Assembly (NCBI RefSeq): GCF_000275845.1
Contig: NW_006766895.1
Location: forward strand, 201,286 to 233,569
Reading direction: 5' to 3'
DNA: 32,284 bases
DNA from: Dichomitus squalens LYAD-421 SS1
Lineage: Eukaryota; Basidiomycota; Agaricomycetes; Polyporales; Polyporaceae
Shown: positions 20,653 to 31,817 of the stretch, in pieces
Position numbering within the stretch: position 1 is the first letter of the stretch
How the letters are laid out: each line of letters begins with the position of its first letter
Translations under genes and position numbers: made by a program
Notes under the pieces: model-generated
What the model saw: the letters and a program-made list of their open reading frames with translations, nothing else
Databases searched by the model: none
What the model was told of the DNA's origin: nothing

Positions 20653-21247
20653 TTTCGCGAAACGCGCCATGCTGAACGATTCAGCGAGCGCGCAAGCGTA
20701 TCGCGCGCTCTATGCAGGGGTGCCCGAGCACGCTGCCGCATTGCAGGCACCGTCTGTGGTCGCCTGCGACACCGCGACGTCGGACGTGTGGTGGAGCGGC
20801 GCGCTGCTTGCGGAGGCCTTCGAGAACACGACCACACTCCTCACGAATGGCACGGGAACCTACTGTACTACACAGCAGGAGGACGGCGCGGTGCTCGGCG
20901 CCCTCCTCCGCGGGGCACTGACGGGTCGTGTCGATTTTGCGCGTGTCATCTCGATGCGCACCGCGTCGGACTTCGACAGGCCTGCACCGGGAATGAGCGC
21001 GACTGCCAATCTGTTCGAGGGGCAGAGTGCCGGGTACCGTGTCTCCGTCGTGAATATATATCGTGCAGGTGTCCAGGTCATACAGGGCATCCTGGACGAT
21101 TGGTATGACGATTATGTTAAGGGAATCCCGCCGAGCAATTACATCGGAGATGATATTGGTTCGTTGGGCGGTCATCCGGACTTTGGTCCAGGTAGTCGGT
21201 TCGGCGGGCTTCCACCTGACTTATCTGACGTTTTACCTATACTCTAA
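19928..21247 (+). CDS. Purine nucleoside permease (NUP) family protein, copy 2
   Basis: Two exons (19928-20119 and 20198-21247, 78-nt intron) encode 413 residues. The intron falls at the same place as in copy 1, straight after PKVVIVD(Y/F), so the genes are paralogs. Conserved blocks are GIPEFDLLARNITVPGLSRR, DICQLLTDEGLINAAL, LLAGVAGISPKFGTLGSV, YGTEAFELNDALRQRA, CDTATSDVWWSGALL, CTTQQEDGAVLGALL and SMRTASDFDRPAPG. Unlike copy 1 it keeps the usual GVAGISP motif. The N-terminus is about 30 residues longer than copy 1. A second in-frame ATG at 20018 would give a copy-1-like length, and both options begin with a hydrophobic signal-like segment. The C-terminus has an extra hydrophobic tail ending VLPIL. 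A complete gene with no stops or shifts. Confidence 0.92.
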
Positions 21248-22102
21248 GAAGATGCGCATATACTTCAGAGGACATCTTCCATACCAATGCGGATCGTCGT
21301 TTCAGTCCCAACCTCGAGTGTAGCTGGTAATCTCGGGTAAATATCTCTTCCATGCTTGGAAAATGGTGCTCTTCCAACTCCCGCTCTCCACCATGACAAA
21401 CCACCCTCCGATATCACTGGAGTATAGCCTCTTTGACCTGCTCTATTCTACTGTTACCGGCCTTTTGTTCCTCTCCTGAAAATGACATCTTTCGTTGGGC
21501 ATCGACTATGCAACCAGCCAGGAGCAAGAGCGGCATCATCAGTCTTATGTGCCGAACGTATACCACGCGAGCACAAGACAAGGTCCCCGCTTTCAATCAG
21601 CTTCCCAGGCCACCGATCCACTCGCTGCTCACTTATCAGAGGCCTCAGCAGCGAGATGGCGTCTTGGGAAGTCGACTACCCCCCCCCCGAGGGCGCTGCG
21701 CTATGACCGGCTATTGACTCCTTGACTGGTTACCGTCGTTGACATGGTTTTGTGTGTAGTCTCATTCAGAACCTCTAATTCACCCCCATAGTTTAGCTCA
21801 ACATCTCCATTGGGTATATCACACCATTCGTGAATACATCCAAGGCCTAGCTTATACAAATAGTGATTGTACATACATCTAGTGGCGACGGGTAGGCATT
21901 CAAAAGAGAGAGCCGATACTCGAAATTTGCGAGAGATCAAAGTACACAGCCTCGGGTACCGGTACATAAATTGACAAGTGTGCTGAAAGAAGACATTAGG
22001 ACTGCAGCCACGGTGATGTAAATCAAGCCAGCGCTTTTCAGGAGCTCAGATAACAAGACATCTTCAATTTCGTCGACCCCGTCACAGCAAGGCCTCGCCG
22101 GA
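21248..22102. other. Intergenic between convergent genes
   Basis: Holds a C10 tract at 21679-21688 and a plus-strand open frame at 21495-21725 with no recognisable content. No gene can be supported. Confidence 0.4.
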
Positions 22103-23687
22103 TGTCTAGACCGCCATCGTCTCGATATGCGTACGTGAATCGTTAATGGATTCCTCTGCTCCATCGGACGGACGAGAATGGTGAGGAAGGCTCTGCATCT
22201 CGAGCTCCGAGTCCGGCATGTCAAACTCCACGACATGGCTGCGCGGCGATCCCAGCCCCTTGGTCTTGCTACCGACCGTCCCGTGCTTTAAGTCTTGGCG
22301 CGAGCCCAAGCGGGTCGAAGTACTACCACCCCAGGATGCTACCTCCGGCGCAACATGCGGCCGGTCCGACGACACCCTGACGTGCAGCGAGCCGGTGGCA
22401 TTGGATGAAGCGCTTGTACTAGCGTTGATGTAAGACTTCTGCATGTACACGAGAATGACGATGACAACGGGGTAGATGCCGAGAATGTGACTGGTCATAT
22501 ATGTCCAGACGGTGCTGGCAAATGCGAGCTGAGGCGTACTAGTTTCGAGGGTCGGTACATTGCCTGCTTCATCTATCACTGCAGATAACTGGCATTGGCT
22601 GCAATCAGACGAGTGTCCCGTGGAAACACACGAAGTACGCACAAAGAAGAAGAAGTAGAGGAGGCCTGACTCAATGAGGATTGTCATAACCTTTTCCGCA
22701 CGTGTCTTGGGCTTTGACACACTGATGAAGGTACCGACTTCACGCCGATAGTCCCTGAATGATCCTAGATGAGCAAAATCCCGACGGTCTGATCGTCGCG
22801 CTCACCATGTTTTGTAGCATATCATCAGCGTCGCGACAGCAGTTGTCACGAGCGCCGTCGAATACGACGCGAGCTGAACGTTCACGCAAAACGGTGGGTG
22901 CACAAAGTCACCAGCTCCATGTTGCGCGTCGGCTGCCGCAACACAGTATGAGATCAATACAGACGTAACTGCGGGACCGTACCAACATCAATATATGTGC
23001 AAGTGGAGAGGTGGAAGTACCGACGCACCGACGGAGCCGAAGAGGAATGCGCACGGGATGGCAAGCACCCAGCGTTCGTGAGGCAGACGCCAGAATGCGT
23101 ATGTGCGCCAGATAATGATGACGTCTCCGAGGTTGGACTGCAGTCGCCAACAGTCAGGATCTGGAGTACCAAATCTAAGGCTAGGGGGGAGGGGTGTGCC
23201 AAACTCACCATCCAGGCGTACAGCGCGTTCTCCACCGCATACGGCAGATTGTCTGTCAGGGCGTACCGATCCGAGAGAGAAAGGGTCGAAGTCGAAGTGA
23301 GCGTCAGGCTGATCTCTCGGATGGCGTTGTTCACGTCGATAATGCACATTGAAGTGTCGAGCAGGAACATGATGAAGACTACGGCAAATGTGAAAATCGA
23401 CATCTTGTTGCGACGATCCCTTCGACTGTGATGCGATTGGAAGAGACATATTAGCCAGTTGGTGACCTACGAAGCTGTCGAATACTCACAGTAGAATATT
23501 GCCGGCTATCACAATGAGCACGAGATAGACGGCTGTTGTTCATTAGTCGAGTGGAGGTGAGGTGAGATTCGTTGACATGCCGCTTACTCCACAGCACCGA
23601 TTCTACAACGAGAGCCACGGTCGTCTGGATAGTATCATGGCCGATACTACTGAGGGTCTCGATATCGGCGCTCGTGAGGTTCGACAT
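22103..23687 (-). CDS. Seven-transmembrane protein of an Agaricomycete family, function unknown
   Basis: At least seven exons splice to about 375 residues. The ATG is at 23687 and the stop at 22103-22105. Seven hydrophobic segments appear in order: TVALVVESVLWTVYLVLIVI, FTFAVVFIMFLLDTSMCII, NLGDVIIIWRTYAFW, WVLAIPCAFLFGSV, LASYSTALVTTAVATLMIC, MTILIESGLLYFFFF and SHILGIYPVVIVILVY. A long cytosolic-type tail rich in Ser follows (ASTSASSNATG onward to IETMAV). The LGDVIIIWRTYAFW...W block and SGLLYFFFF are familiar from a large Agaricomycete 7-TM family of unknown ligand. Junctions of the first six exons agree in phase. The boundary of the last intron (between FFFF and LAFASTVW) is ambiguous. 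No stop interrupts the spliced frame, so it looks intact. Confidence 0.82.
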
Positions 23688-24683
23688 AGTGGGCAGAGAG
23701 GCGGAGCTCGGCGAAGGGTCGAGCAGGTGCAGTGATTAAAGCCCCACCGCAGCGTCAATCCGACATGATCATCTATGAACTCCTTTGCACTGCCCTGAGG
23801 AGGCAATAGTGCATTGGCGTCTAACCCGGTATTTGCTGCGTAGTATTCGACAACCGAGTCAGTGACATACAGATTATAAGGTGACAAGGTCGTTGCCCAC
23901 CAGTCTTGCAAACAAGTTCTTTCTGTTGCTATGTTTTTGCAGACTCCGGACAATGCAGCGGATAGTAGCAATTATCTGCGGGTTCAGGAGCCAAGGTTTG
24001 TGCGGGGCCGAAGAACCCTGGGGAACGGTTTCATCATCTGCTTACGCTCCACGGCGACCCCCGACTGAATGCTGCTGGGAAGTTTGGAGCCTCGAAACAA
24101 GATTCAACCACATCGGACTTCGAGCGGCACGGCCTAGTGGATGGTATGTCAAAGAAGTCCACTAGAGAAGGATTTCTGGACAGGCTTCACCGTCAATGAG
24201 CCGCAAGCGAGCGACCATCGTGTGAGGAACATATCTCATTCGGCGATAAGCTCTGAGAACACCTTGAAGTACAGCAGGCAGGTCCCGATAGAAATGGATG
24301 TCCAAAGTAGTATGTCCGATGATCGTCGGGAGCAAGGCCTGTTGTGCGTCTCCGGCGTCTCCGGCGTTCCGGCTGGTTTCAGGAATCTGCAACGCCTTGC
24401 AGGGAAGGATTCCAAGCATCACTTGGGCTCTGCGTCCAGGAAACATTTGCTTCAAGGCTGACTGCCCGAATGAGGAATTTGGCGACTACGTCTGAACCGG
24501 GCCATCGACATACTGGAGCGCGGAAATGACTCGGGTGTGTACCAAGGCTGTAAATGTTGCAGTAGATCAGTAACAAGATAACCTAGAGTAAGACATGAAA
24601 TGAACTCGATCCGAGGGACCGTTCACCAGAAACTCCGACCGCTCCCGCATGTTTATCTCGGAGTCTAACTGCGCATTGGTGGC

Positions 24684-24720
24684 GCAGGGCACTGGGCACG
24701 GGAGTTCCCCCGTGCCCTGC
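24684..24720. repeat. GC-rich inverted repeat (hairpin with two alternative left arms)
   Basis: GGGCACGGG (24694-24702) pairs with CCCGTGCCC (24709-24717) around a 6-nt loop. GCAGGGCAC (24684-24692) pairs with GTGCCCTGC (24712-24720), so two stems compete for overlapping right arms. Confidence 0.7.
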
Positions 24721-24889
24721 CCGGGGAAGCTATAGTTGGCGCAAAGGTCCGACAGGGTTCAGAGCCTAGTTGGAGTTCACACTGGGCAACTACCGCTAGA
24801 GCCCAAGACCCATGGCCTGTCAGAAGTTATATCCTCTGTAGTGGGTACACAGATGCGTTCGTGAACTGACGTCTCTTTCTGCACTGCTG

Positions 24890-24919
24890 TTTCGCGGTCG
24901 TCCGTTTTGCGGTCGTCCG
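24890..24919. repeat. Two 15-bp tandem units
   Basis: TTTCGCGGTCGTCCG followed directly by TTTTGCGGTCGTCCG, one mismatch. Significance unknown. Confidence 0.6.
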
Positions 24920-27900
24920 ATCTACGTCCTATACAAGTACTTCGCAAGGTTCCGAAAGACAAACATGAAGCCTTCTTCGTATCCATCTGAGAAGCAAGTC
25001 GCTTCAGGGCGTGCACGATAGATACCCTCGAGATGGTCAGAAGGAAGAGACGCGCTCAGTGGTGATGATCAAGTCTTGGTTACACTTCGGCATGGGACTA
25101 GAAGCTGCAGGATCTGGATAAGAAGAGCGCTCCTTGTCTCATGTGATGCAAGCGTCGATTCAGCGCTCCGCATGGAGTGATATCCATTCACACCATGAGG
25201 CCATGACCGAGGCTGAGCTGGACAAAAAGCAACAAGGTTGGTCCCTATCATGATTGCGGAACATGCGACGCTACGCAATGCACTGTTATCACGAGCTCAA
25301 CGTTGCCAGGAAGCCAAGACACTTACGACGTCATCATTACTCCAAGACAGGATGATGTGTACACGGATGACGCCTGTACAACATCAGTTCTCGGAACCTT
25401 GGAACGCGCGCCGGGTTGCGTACCCGCGAAAGCTGACCAAGTCAGCCGTCCAGCATTCCGAATGAGGAGCCTCAGCTTGAAGTTCTCGATTCCTTGTTCT
25501 CCGCCGAAGCTTAGGACTTCCTGGCTCCATCATGAAAGCGTCACTGAAACTAGACTCGAATCGTCAGTGTCTGATAAATAAAGTCTAATCAAAGTCTGGG
25601 GCACCTTATTCAGGCCTACAATTAGGCTTGTGTTTGTCGATGCCACCCAGGACAACGCAACGTGATGCATAGACCACGATCGTGTCCCTCCAAGCTCCTC
25701 TACACGTGGACTAATGCATACCTTCGTCGCTATGTCTCCGCGCCCAGAAGGGGTGCAAGGAAGCTGGCTGGCAAGGGAGAGCATGCATGACACCAATGCC
25801 ATTATTATAGTCGCAGCACAACACCAACCTCGTTCCTACATGAGGCGCGATTGGTTCAGGCTAGCCGAGCGTGTGAGGACATAGGACAGAGGTTTACACG
25901 GTTGCGAAGGGTATCCGCTATTCAGCGTGCATGCACACCACGAATTGCGTCCACGGAATGAAGTCATGTAATGGCTGAAAGACCTCTCTGATAGGAGTGT
26001 GGATGACATCGTTCCGTAGCATGTCGACAGTCGACGTGGAGAGCCGAGGGACAAGTGGAAGGCGGCTGTGCGAAACAGCCGCCGAACAGGCCAGCCGAGG
26101 TCGGCACATTCCCGCCTATTTTGCAACGTCCGCTGAGCACAACGCAACGTTGACGTTTCCCAGACAAGGAGACACGCTGACTCACGAAACCCAAGGTCTC
26201 GCACGGATCGCCGTGCTAGATGCAGCGATTCGGTTGCTGTAGAGCTCTTCCGCGTCGTCCATGGCAGACCCCTTCAGATCAGCAGGCGACGTTCAGTGAG
26301 CGGCCTTTTTCCTTCGCAGCTGTCATTCTATGCTCAATCTCGCGCTACGCAAAAGCGAGGAAGCCCTAACCGGTAGGAAAACAGGAGGAGAACAAGGGCA
26401 GTAGCGCGGAGCAGAACTCACAAGAATTACACAAATCAGGATCGCGATGAAGTTCGCAGGCCCGACTGGATACGTTAAGCTCAATTCGCCGTCAGTTGGT
26501 CGCCCGGTCGTACGGGACCCATATCTCCAACTATAGTTCCCTCTACGTAGTGGGCAAAGCATACGCAACGCCCGTGACGTTGTCGGAACTTGGACAGCAG
26601 ACTGTGGAGGGAGAGCCAAGACGTACCAGCGTTATCTCCGTCTCATCTATGTGGCTCCGACTGTATCTTATGTTCCTGTCGTATTTGCCTACCTCGCATC
26701 CTGGCCATCCTGCAAACAAATATTGAGTTAGGAGAGGGACATGGCGGTGAGGGAAGTGAAACACGCATGGGTATCGCGACTTGGGGGTCGTCGAGCGGCT
26801 TCGTCAGGGAGGACCTTGTATCGATGAACGCAACATAACCCGATCTAGTCTTGCTGGGCGCACGAGCACGCGAGCCCCACACGCGCCCTTGGCCCACATG
26901 ACAGAGCGGGAGAGGAACGGGACGGCTTTCAGACTGCCTGGTACCATGGATTCATATGCGCCCGAGTGCTGAGGAGCAGTAGTGTCTGATCATGACCGGT
27001 TGTCGGGGGTTGTCGGGCGCTTCTAGCAATCTCAGATGTGCGTTGGCTTTCCGGTCCACGTGGCGGAGGCGCGGTCTTCCATTGGTTGCGGCAGAGGGCG
27101 TCTGACTCAAGCTTGAGGAGACGGTGCTCTGCCGCGCGACAAGGAGGCTTGGCGGATGGCGGATCTATGAGAGCGAGGGACGTGCAGCCAGACTCTGCGA
27201 AGAAGGCAAATAGCAGCGTTAGGGGCTGATGATCGGCTGCGGACGAGCTGTATGCGTACCAAGGAACGGCCGTCAAGGGCGTTGCCATTGGGCACACCAA
27301 ACGGTTTTGCGGGTTGCTCCGCGCTCTGCTGCACTGGAACTGGAATCCCTGCTGCGTTTGCGCTTCGTTGGCTGAGCACTGTCGCTCGAGGTGCCAGAGC
27401 AGGGACCACTCCTTAGACGATGGAGCGATTGGCGGACGACGAGTCGCGCGTGTGCAGATGTTGAGCAATAAGCAGGGAGTACAGCAAGAGCCACACGTAT
27501 GTCGAGTGCAAAGGCTTTGTACGGCAGGAGACCGTATCTGAGGGCAACAAGAGCGTAACAGAACCACGGTTAGCAAAGATTCTACACGTTCAGATGAGCC
27601 TCGCGGACGCTACGTCGCTCGAGAACGGGAAGCAGGGGTGCTTGAACGCACTCACTCGACGGCGAGCGTCCGCGAGGCAGTGATGAGTACGCACAATTTG
27701 CTTCCCATAAGGTGTCCGGATCCAAGTACCATCTAGCGATGGGGTGTCGACAGATGAAGGCTTGCACGAGCGGGAATGCAAAAGAGTTTGAGCTCTTGAG
27801 GGACTTGGAACTGTCAGCGGAGCATGGGAATGGTCGTGGCCAATCCTGAGCATGCCCAGAACATCGCCTGAAGGGGAGACGGAGATAATGGTAACATTAT

Positions 27901-27974
27901 GATGCAGCGTGCAAGTGGGAGAGATTGGGACTTACCACTAAAATCAACCTTTCGCGAACGCGCCATGGACGACC

Positions 27975-28250
27975 TGCAGCTGCATGGCGGCCTTGTCCTT
28001 TCCAAGACACTGCGCGTCGAGTTCGGCATCATTGGTGAAGCTCTCCTTGATGTTGCGCCGAGGAGCTGAGTCTTTTGATCAGTGCAAAAACCTTGGGCAG
28101 AAGGCGGTAGTAACAAGGATGCCAAGGACGAGGGCGAGGACGAGGACGCCCTTTCGGTGGGTGAGCGCGCATACACGCTTCAAGCGCTGGGGGGACTCGA
28201 CGCCCACACACGGCAACTTGCATCACTCTTGCCGTCTTGGCCTGACAACG
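27975..28250 (-). pseudogene. Fragment with a type II membrane-anchor-like segment
   Basis: The minus strand reads PQRLKRVCALTHRKG followed by the hydrophobic VLVLALVLGILVTTAF, then a stop. In another frame come NDAELDAQCLGKDKAAMQLQ and VVHGAFAKG. A basic stretch before a single hydrophobic helix is typical of type II membrane enzymes. The second piece vaguely recalls the region before the barrel of membrane-anchored GH5 glucanases, but this is a guess. No catalytic part follows, so if it is a gene it is a remnant. Confidence 0.25.
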
Positions 28251-28876
28251 GCTCGAATTAGCCCCACGGTACGCCCAGCATCCCCGCTTAATGCCCACAT
28301 TCATCGAGCAAACTTAGGTCCATCAATTACGGCGTGAGGAGGAGAGAGCTGACTAGCCTGGCCGGACGGGTAGTACTGCGAGCTTACAGCGCAGTTACTG
28401 CCGCTTCTCCCAAGACCGAATCCCGGGCCCAGTCTTTACAAGCCTCGTGCTATTCCGAGTTGCAAGATGGAGCTGTGTTGATGCAGGGGCCGAGACAGCG
28501 ACCACACCTGGCATTCGCCGCTTACCCAGAGCTTCGAGTAAGCTCTGATTTCTATGTGACGTGTCCTCTTGCACTGGTAGAGCTGTCCAACTCTGCACAG
28601 GCGGTTCCTTCGCAGTATCATCGCCATTGTGAGCTTACGCGTCACATTCCGCGCGTTTTACTCATTTTCACATGCTAGGGTGACGTTTCAAGTTGACAAG
28701 CCTTAACTTATTTTTCCAGTATCAAACACCCACTATAGGCGAATATATTACTGTCTAAAGCAGGCCTACTTCACGATTCAAACCTCAGGCGTACGCGTAT
28801 ATCCATTTAGTGCGACGCTCCAGGTTGTATGATATCCCTTCCTATAGTCCCTTTCCACCCCGAAGTACTAGAGTTT

Positions 28877-29607
28877 CTAGTGCTTCGTGGTATTGGCCAC
28901 TCGGTACAAAGTGAACTCCGGCGCCTGCGGGTCTGACCCGACCACAACCTTGAAGAGGAAGAAGTTGCTGTTCATCCACGAGTACGCAGGCGAGTCCGTT
29001 TCCACGTGTCTGCGCATCCGGAGCTTCAGTGAGTTCCCGCTCATTGGAGCGCGCTGGCTGTCAGGTTATGGTTCTGCGAACTCACGCGTAGGAAAGGGAC
29101 CCGGTCTTCATGTCCCTGAGACCAATCAAGTAGATCAATCCTCGTAAATGCTGTTCTCTCCAGCGGTGTTACGCCGTCTAAGCTCACCCTATGCCATTTA
29201 CAGCTATGGAGGCTAGCCTTCCGTCAGCCTTCCAGACGTATGGCAGGACAGCCGAAGGGAATAGTATCCCCGAGTTGCTGATGATGCCATTGTCTGCGGT
29301 GGGAAGGAGCGTTGCCAGAACCTCGCCCGTCTTCGCGTCGGTGAGGTTCCCCCTGCATGCGGATGTCTATCTGTGAGCGCCTGACTCGGATCCCTGAACA
29401 GCGCACGACGTACCCTGTAAGGGGTGAGTGTATGCGGGTACCAAACGGTCCCGTAGTGTTTAGAACGTCGTTAGGAGGGCCGATGACCAACTGCCCCGTG
29501 AATATGGCGTCGAAGGTGGGCGGGGGCTGAGGAGTTTGAGCAATGGCTACGGCTGACACTGCGAGGAGGACGCCAACGAGCGACGAGAGGAAATGGGAGT
29601 GGCGCAT
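28877..29607 (-). CDS. Secreted DUF3237-like protein, copy 2 (four exons)
   Basis: Exons 29607-29414, 29352-29188, 29115-29086 and 29009-28877 encode 173 residues. The first three exons (194, 165 and 30 nt) have exactly the lengths seen in copy 1 at 15115-15831, and the last differs by one codon. It opens with a signal peptide (FLSSLVGVLLAVSAVAIAQ), then TPQPPPTFDAIFTGQL, TTGPFGTRIHSPLTGGNL, GEVLATLLPTADNGI, SAVLPYVWKADGRLASI, DMKTGSLSYAHVETDSPAY and SWMNSNFF, ending ANTTKH. It keeps G-T-R in the GxR motif where copy 1 has G-I-R. The extracellular role is unknown. Both copies look functional, and the C-terminal ends after SWMNSNFF are the most divergent part. TATA-like box about 75 bp upstream. 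Confidence 0.82.
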
Positions 29608-29676
29608 CTTGGGTGGTGTGCTCAACGTATGCTGCGAGGTGAGTGTGTTGGATGCTTTCGCCGTACAGGCTCGATT

Positions 29677-29684
29677 CCTTTATA
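29677..29684 (-). promoter_or_regulatory. TATA box, DUF3237-like copy 2
   Basis: TATAAAGG on the minus strand within GAGTATAAAGGAATCG, about 75 bp upstream of the ATG. Confidence 0.5.
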
Positions 29685-29699
29685 CTCGAACACTGGGAG

Positions 29700-30762
29700 G
29701 CGTCACCGTCCTGAGACGATAATGGGTAACCCGCTCGGTGTGTCAGGCTGACACGTCGCCGGGCTGGCTTGAATGATGACTCGCCCCTCAAAGCCATACC
29801 TCCGCGATGCTGTGGCGACACCGCCCTCAAGCTGTCATTTGGCCAAACCGCTAGTCAGCATTGTCATACATCCGCAGAATGGCACAACGAATGCTATGCA
29901 TGGTCGGATAGGCCGAGAATGGTATAGGGATGGCGGGATATAATAGGGAACGTCTTGTGTGACCGGGCAGTGCTGTATCTGAGTCTGGCCAGAGCTTTCG
30001 AAACGCTCAGTGAGACCCGGGTAGAGGAATCCATATGGCACTGAGTCTCCTCCGGTCTTTCGTGTACGAAGTCTACGACTTCGGGAGCCGACTGGCTAAT
30101 GCAAGAAGTGAGCCCACTAACCTGTTGTCGAGGTCAGAGTTAGCATGCGTCGATTGGGGGGAGCGAAGGACATGCATGATGCTACCACATACCACAGTTG
30201 GTAGCAATGTACTTACACGGATGCTAAACCCGAGTAACGAATCAGAGAGCATATGGTAGGCGAATCCCGAGCACTACGTAGCTTCAGTACCTCACTCATA
30301 TGGTCTTGATCAGCTGGCCTGCCATATACACCTGTTTTCGGGATCAGTCTTTCAGGGTCCCGGACCACTACCTGCGGTTCTCCAGAGTTGACTAGACACC
30401 AACGTTTCTAAATGACTATTCAACGGCGGGTCATCCCGACCTTGGAACAAGCTAGACTCCGAGTCTGCGGCAGTACTCCATGTTTGGTACCGTTATACAT
30501 CAATTCGACAGTCTTATGCCGCCTCTCTCGCTAGCTTGGATTTAGAGTATTTAGGCGACCTAGCTCTCTACCTCCTAGCTTCCGGGCTGCAACTTCAGAA
30601 ACGCTAACTGTCTTCCTTCACTATGTTCGCGTAGTAGCCGCCGTCTTGGGAGATAATCACGCATCCATACACTCCTGGAGAGTCTACAATACACTTGTGA
30701 CTCTGCAGAGCGATAGGAAAATATCCGTAATCACAATCAGCGTAGTCCAATCATGTCGTCCC
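29700..30762. other. Intergenic, no gene recognised
   Basis: Separates the second DUF3237-like gene from the 3' end of the GMC gene. Only short frames are present (for example plus-strand 30035-30259), and none has recognisable content. Confidence 0.4.
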
Positions 30763-31817
30763 TCAGTCCCAAGTACGCTTGATAAGTTCGGCGGCACGCT
30801 CAGCTACGATATACACCAACGCCATTGTATGCGCCGCAGGGATGGTGGGCTACAGAAGATGCAAGTCAGAGACGAAGGATGAACGTGAGCATCACGTACG
30901 AAAACAGATGCGTCGACGACCCTCAGGCCACTTGCACCCTTCACGAGAAGGTTCGGGTCCACCACGCCCCAAGATGCGTCCCTGGGCGACATTCGCGCGG
31001 TAGAGACCGGATGGTATATTGTCTCGACGGACACTCGAGCCGCAGCAATAATTTCTTCGTCCGTCTCGGCGTCGCCCACTGGTCCAAATCGCCCGGACAC
31101 TAGACCGCCCCAAGCTGGCAATGCCATAAACTGTCGGGCGGTCTTGATGGCCTCTAGCATAACTAGGGTATCGAACTCGGTTGAGAAGAATCCCGGGTCG
31201 ATCAACGGATTGTCGAAAGGGTCCGATGACGCGAGCTTGATAGAACCGACTGTGTTGTGCCGATTCAGCGGCCGCTTTCAACGGGTCACATGTATACGTA
31301 CCAGACGTAGGTGCCACGACGGCGGAGAATACCGTGAGGAAATGTCCAGTCGGAGGCTGTGGTACGGAAACCGCTCCGTACCCATCCTGTGATACCAGGT
31401 CAGCGTTCAGCGATTTGATCACATGGTTGCCACGCACCGCAAAGAGGAATTCGAAGTGTCCAGAGTGGGGGCCAGCCGAAGGGTCCGTGACATTGTCAAA
31501 TATCCTCGAATTGGCGGGAACTCTCATAAATGCCAGAGATTGCACAGGAGAGTCGACCAGTCGCCCCGTTCGGTTAGTCTGCCATTGCGCTATGGCAGCC
31601 TCTATCAGGGTTGTATTGCGTCTCAAGTCATCGTATGTATTATTCGAGGAGACATTCCAGTAGTTTGCCAAGATAGGATGATCTTTGAGATGCTGGCCGA
31701 CATCCGGAAGGTCAAGCAAGGGCTCGATATCCAGGGCTCGTAATCGGTCCTTGTCTCCGATGCCCGACAGCAACAGGATTTGAGGCGTTCCCACATCAGG
31801 AAAAACTCCCCCTGCGA
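30763..31817 (-). pseudogene. GMC oxidoreductase (aryl-alcohol oxidase-like), 5' part missing
   Basis: Exons from about 31817 to 31302, 31249-30900 and 30849-30763 splice in phase to the C-terminal 300-odd residues of a GMC flavoenzyme. It begins at [18 protein letters not shown], the second GMC signature. It then shows [26 protein letters not shown] and the C-terminal lobe [27 protein letters not shown] carries the first catalytic His, then [15 protein letters not shown] and IPAAHTMALVYIVAERAAEL with the second catalytic His. These enzymes oxidise alcohols and release H2O2, and wood-decay fungi secrete them. The FAD-binding N-terminal half is not visible in the last 470 bp of the window, and GGVFPD just before VGTPQ is unlike the family. 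Either it is truncated by an insertion, or more exons lie beyond the window. Confidence 0.82.

Larger units (their letters stand above)
23688..28876. other. Long gene-poor region with unassigned fragments
   Basis: About 5.2 kb with no gene I can support. Open but unrecognised stretches lie at 24162-24455 (-), 25918-26109 (-, ending PLHDFIPWTQFVVCMHAE), 26323-26860 (-, with a hydrophobic segment NFIAILICVILVSS) and 26929-27576 (-). Frames shift and stops intervene, as expected for decayed genes or non-coding DNA. A GC-rich hairpin is at 24.7 kb, a 15-bp tandem repeat at 24.9 kb and a membrane-anchor-like fragment at 28.0-28.3 kb; these have separate entries. Confidence 0.4.

Noticed and set aside
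26929..27576. Minus-strand ORF of 215 codons
   Set aside because: Composition is Cys-, Ser- and Arg-rich without any motif, membrane pattern or splice support, and overlapping frames are equally open. Length alone is not enough.
16525..29607. Biosynthetic gene cluster around the NUP, DUF3237-like and GMC genes
   Set aside because: No core synthase, tailoring set or regulator is visible, and the genes are spread over 15 kb with relics between them; proximity alone does not make a cluster.
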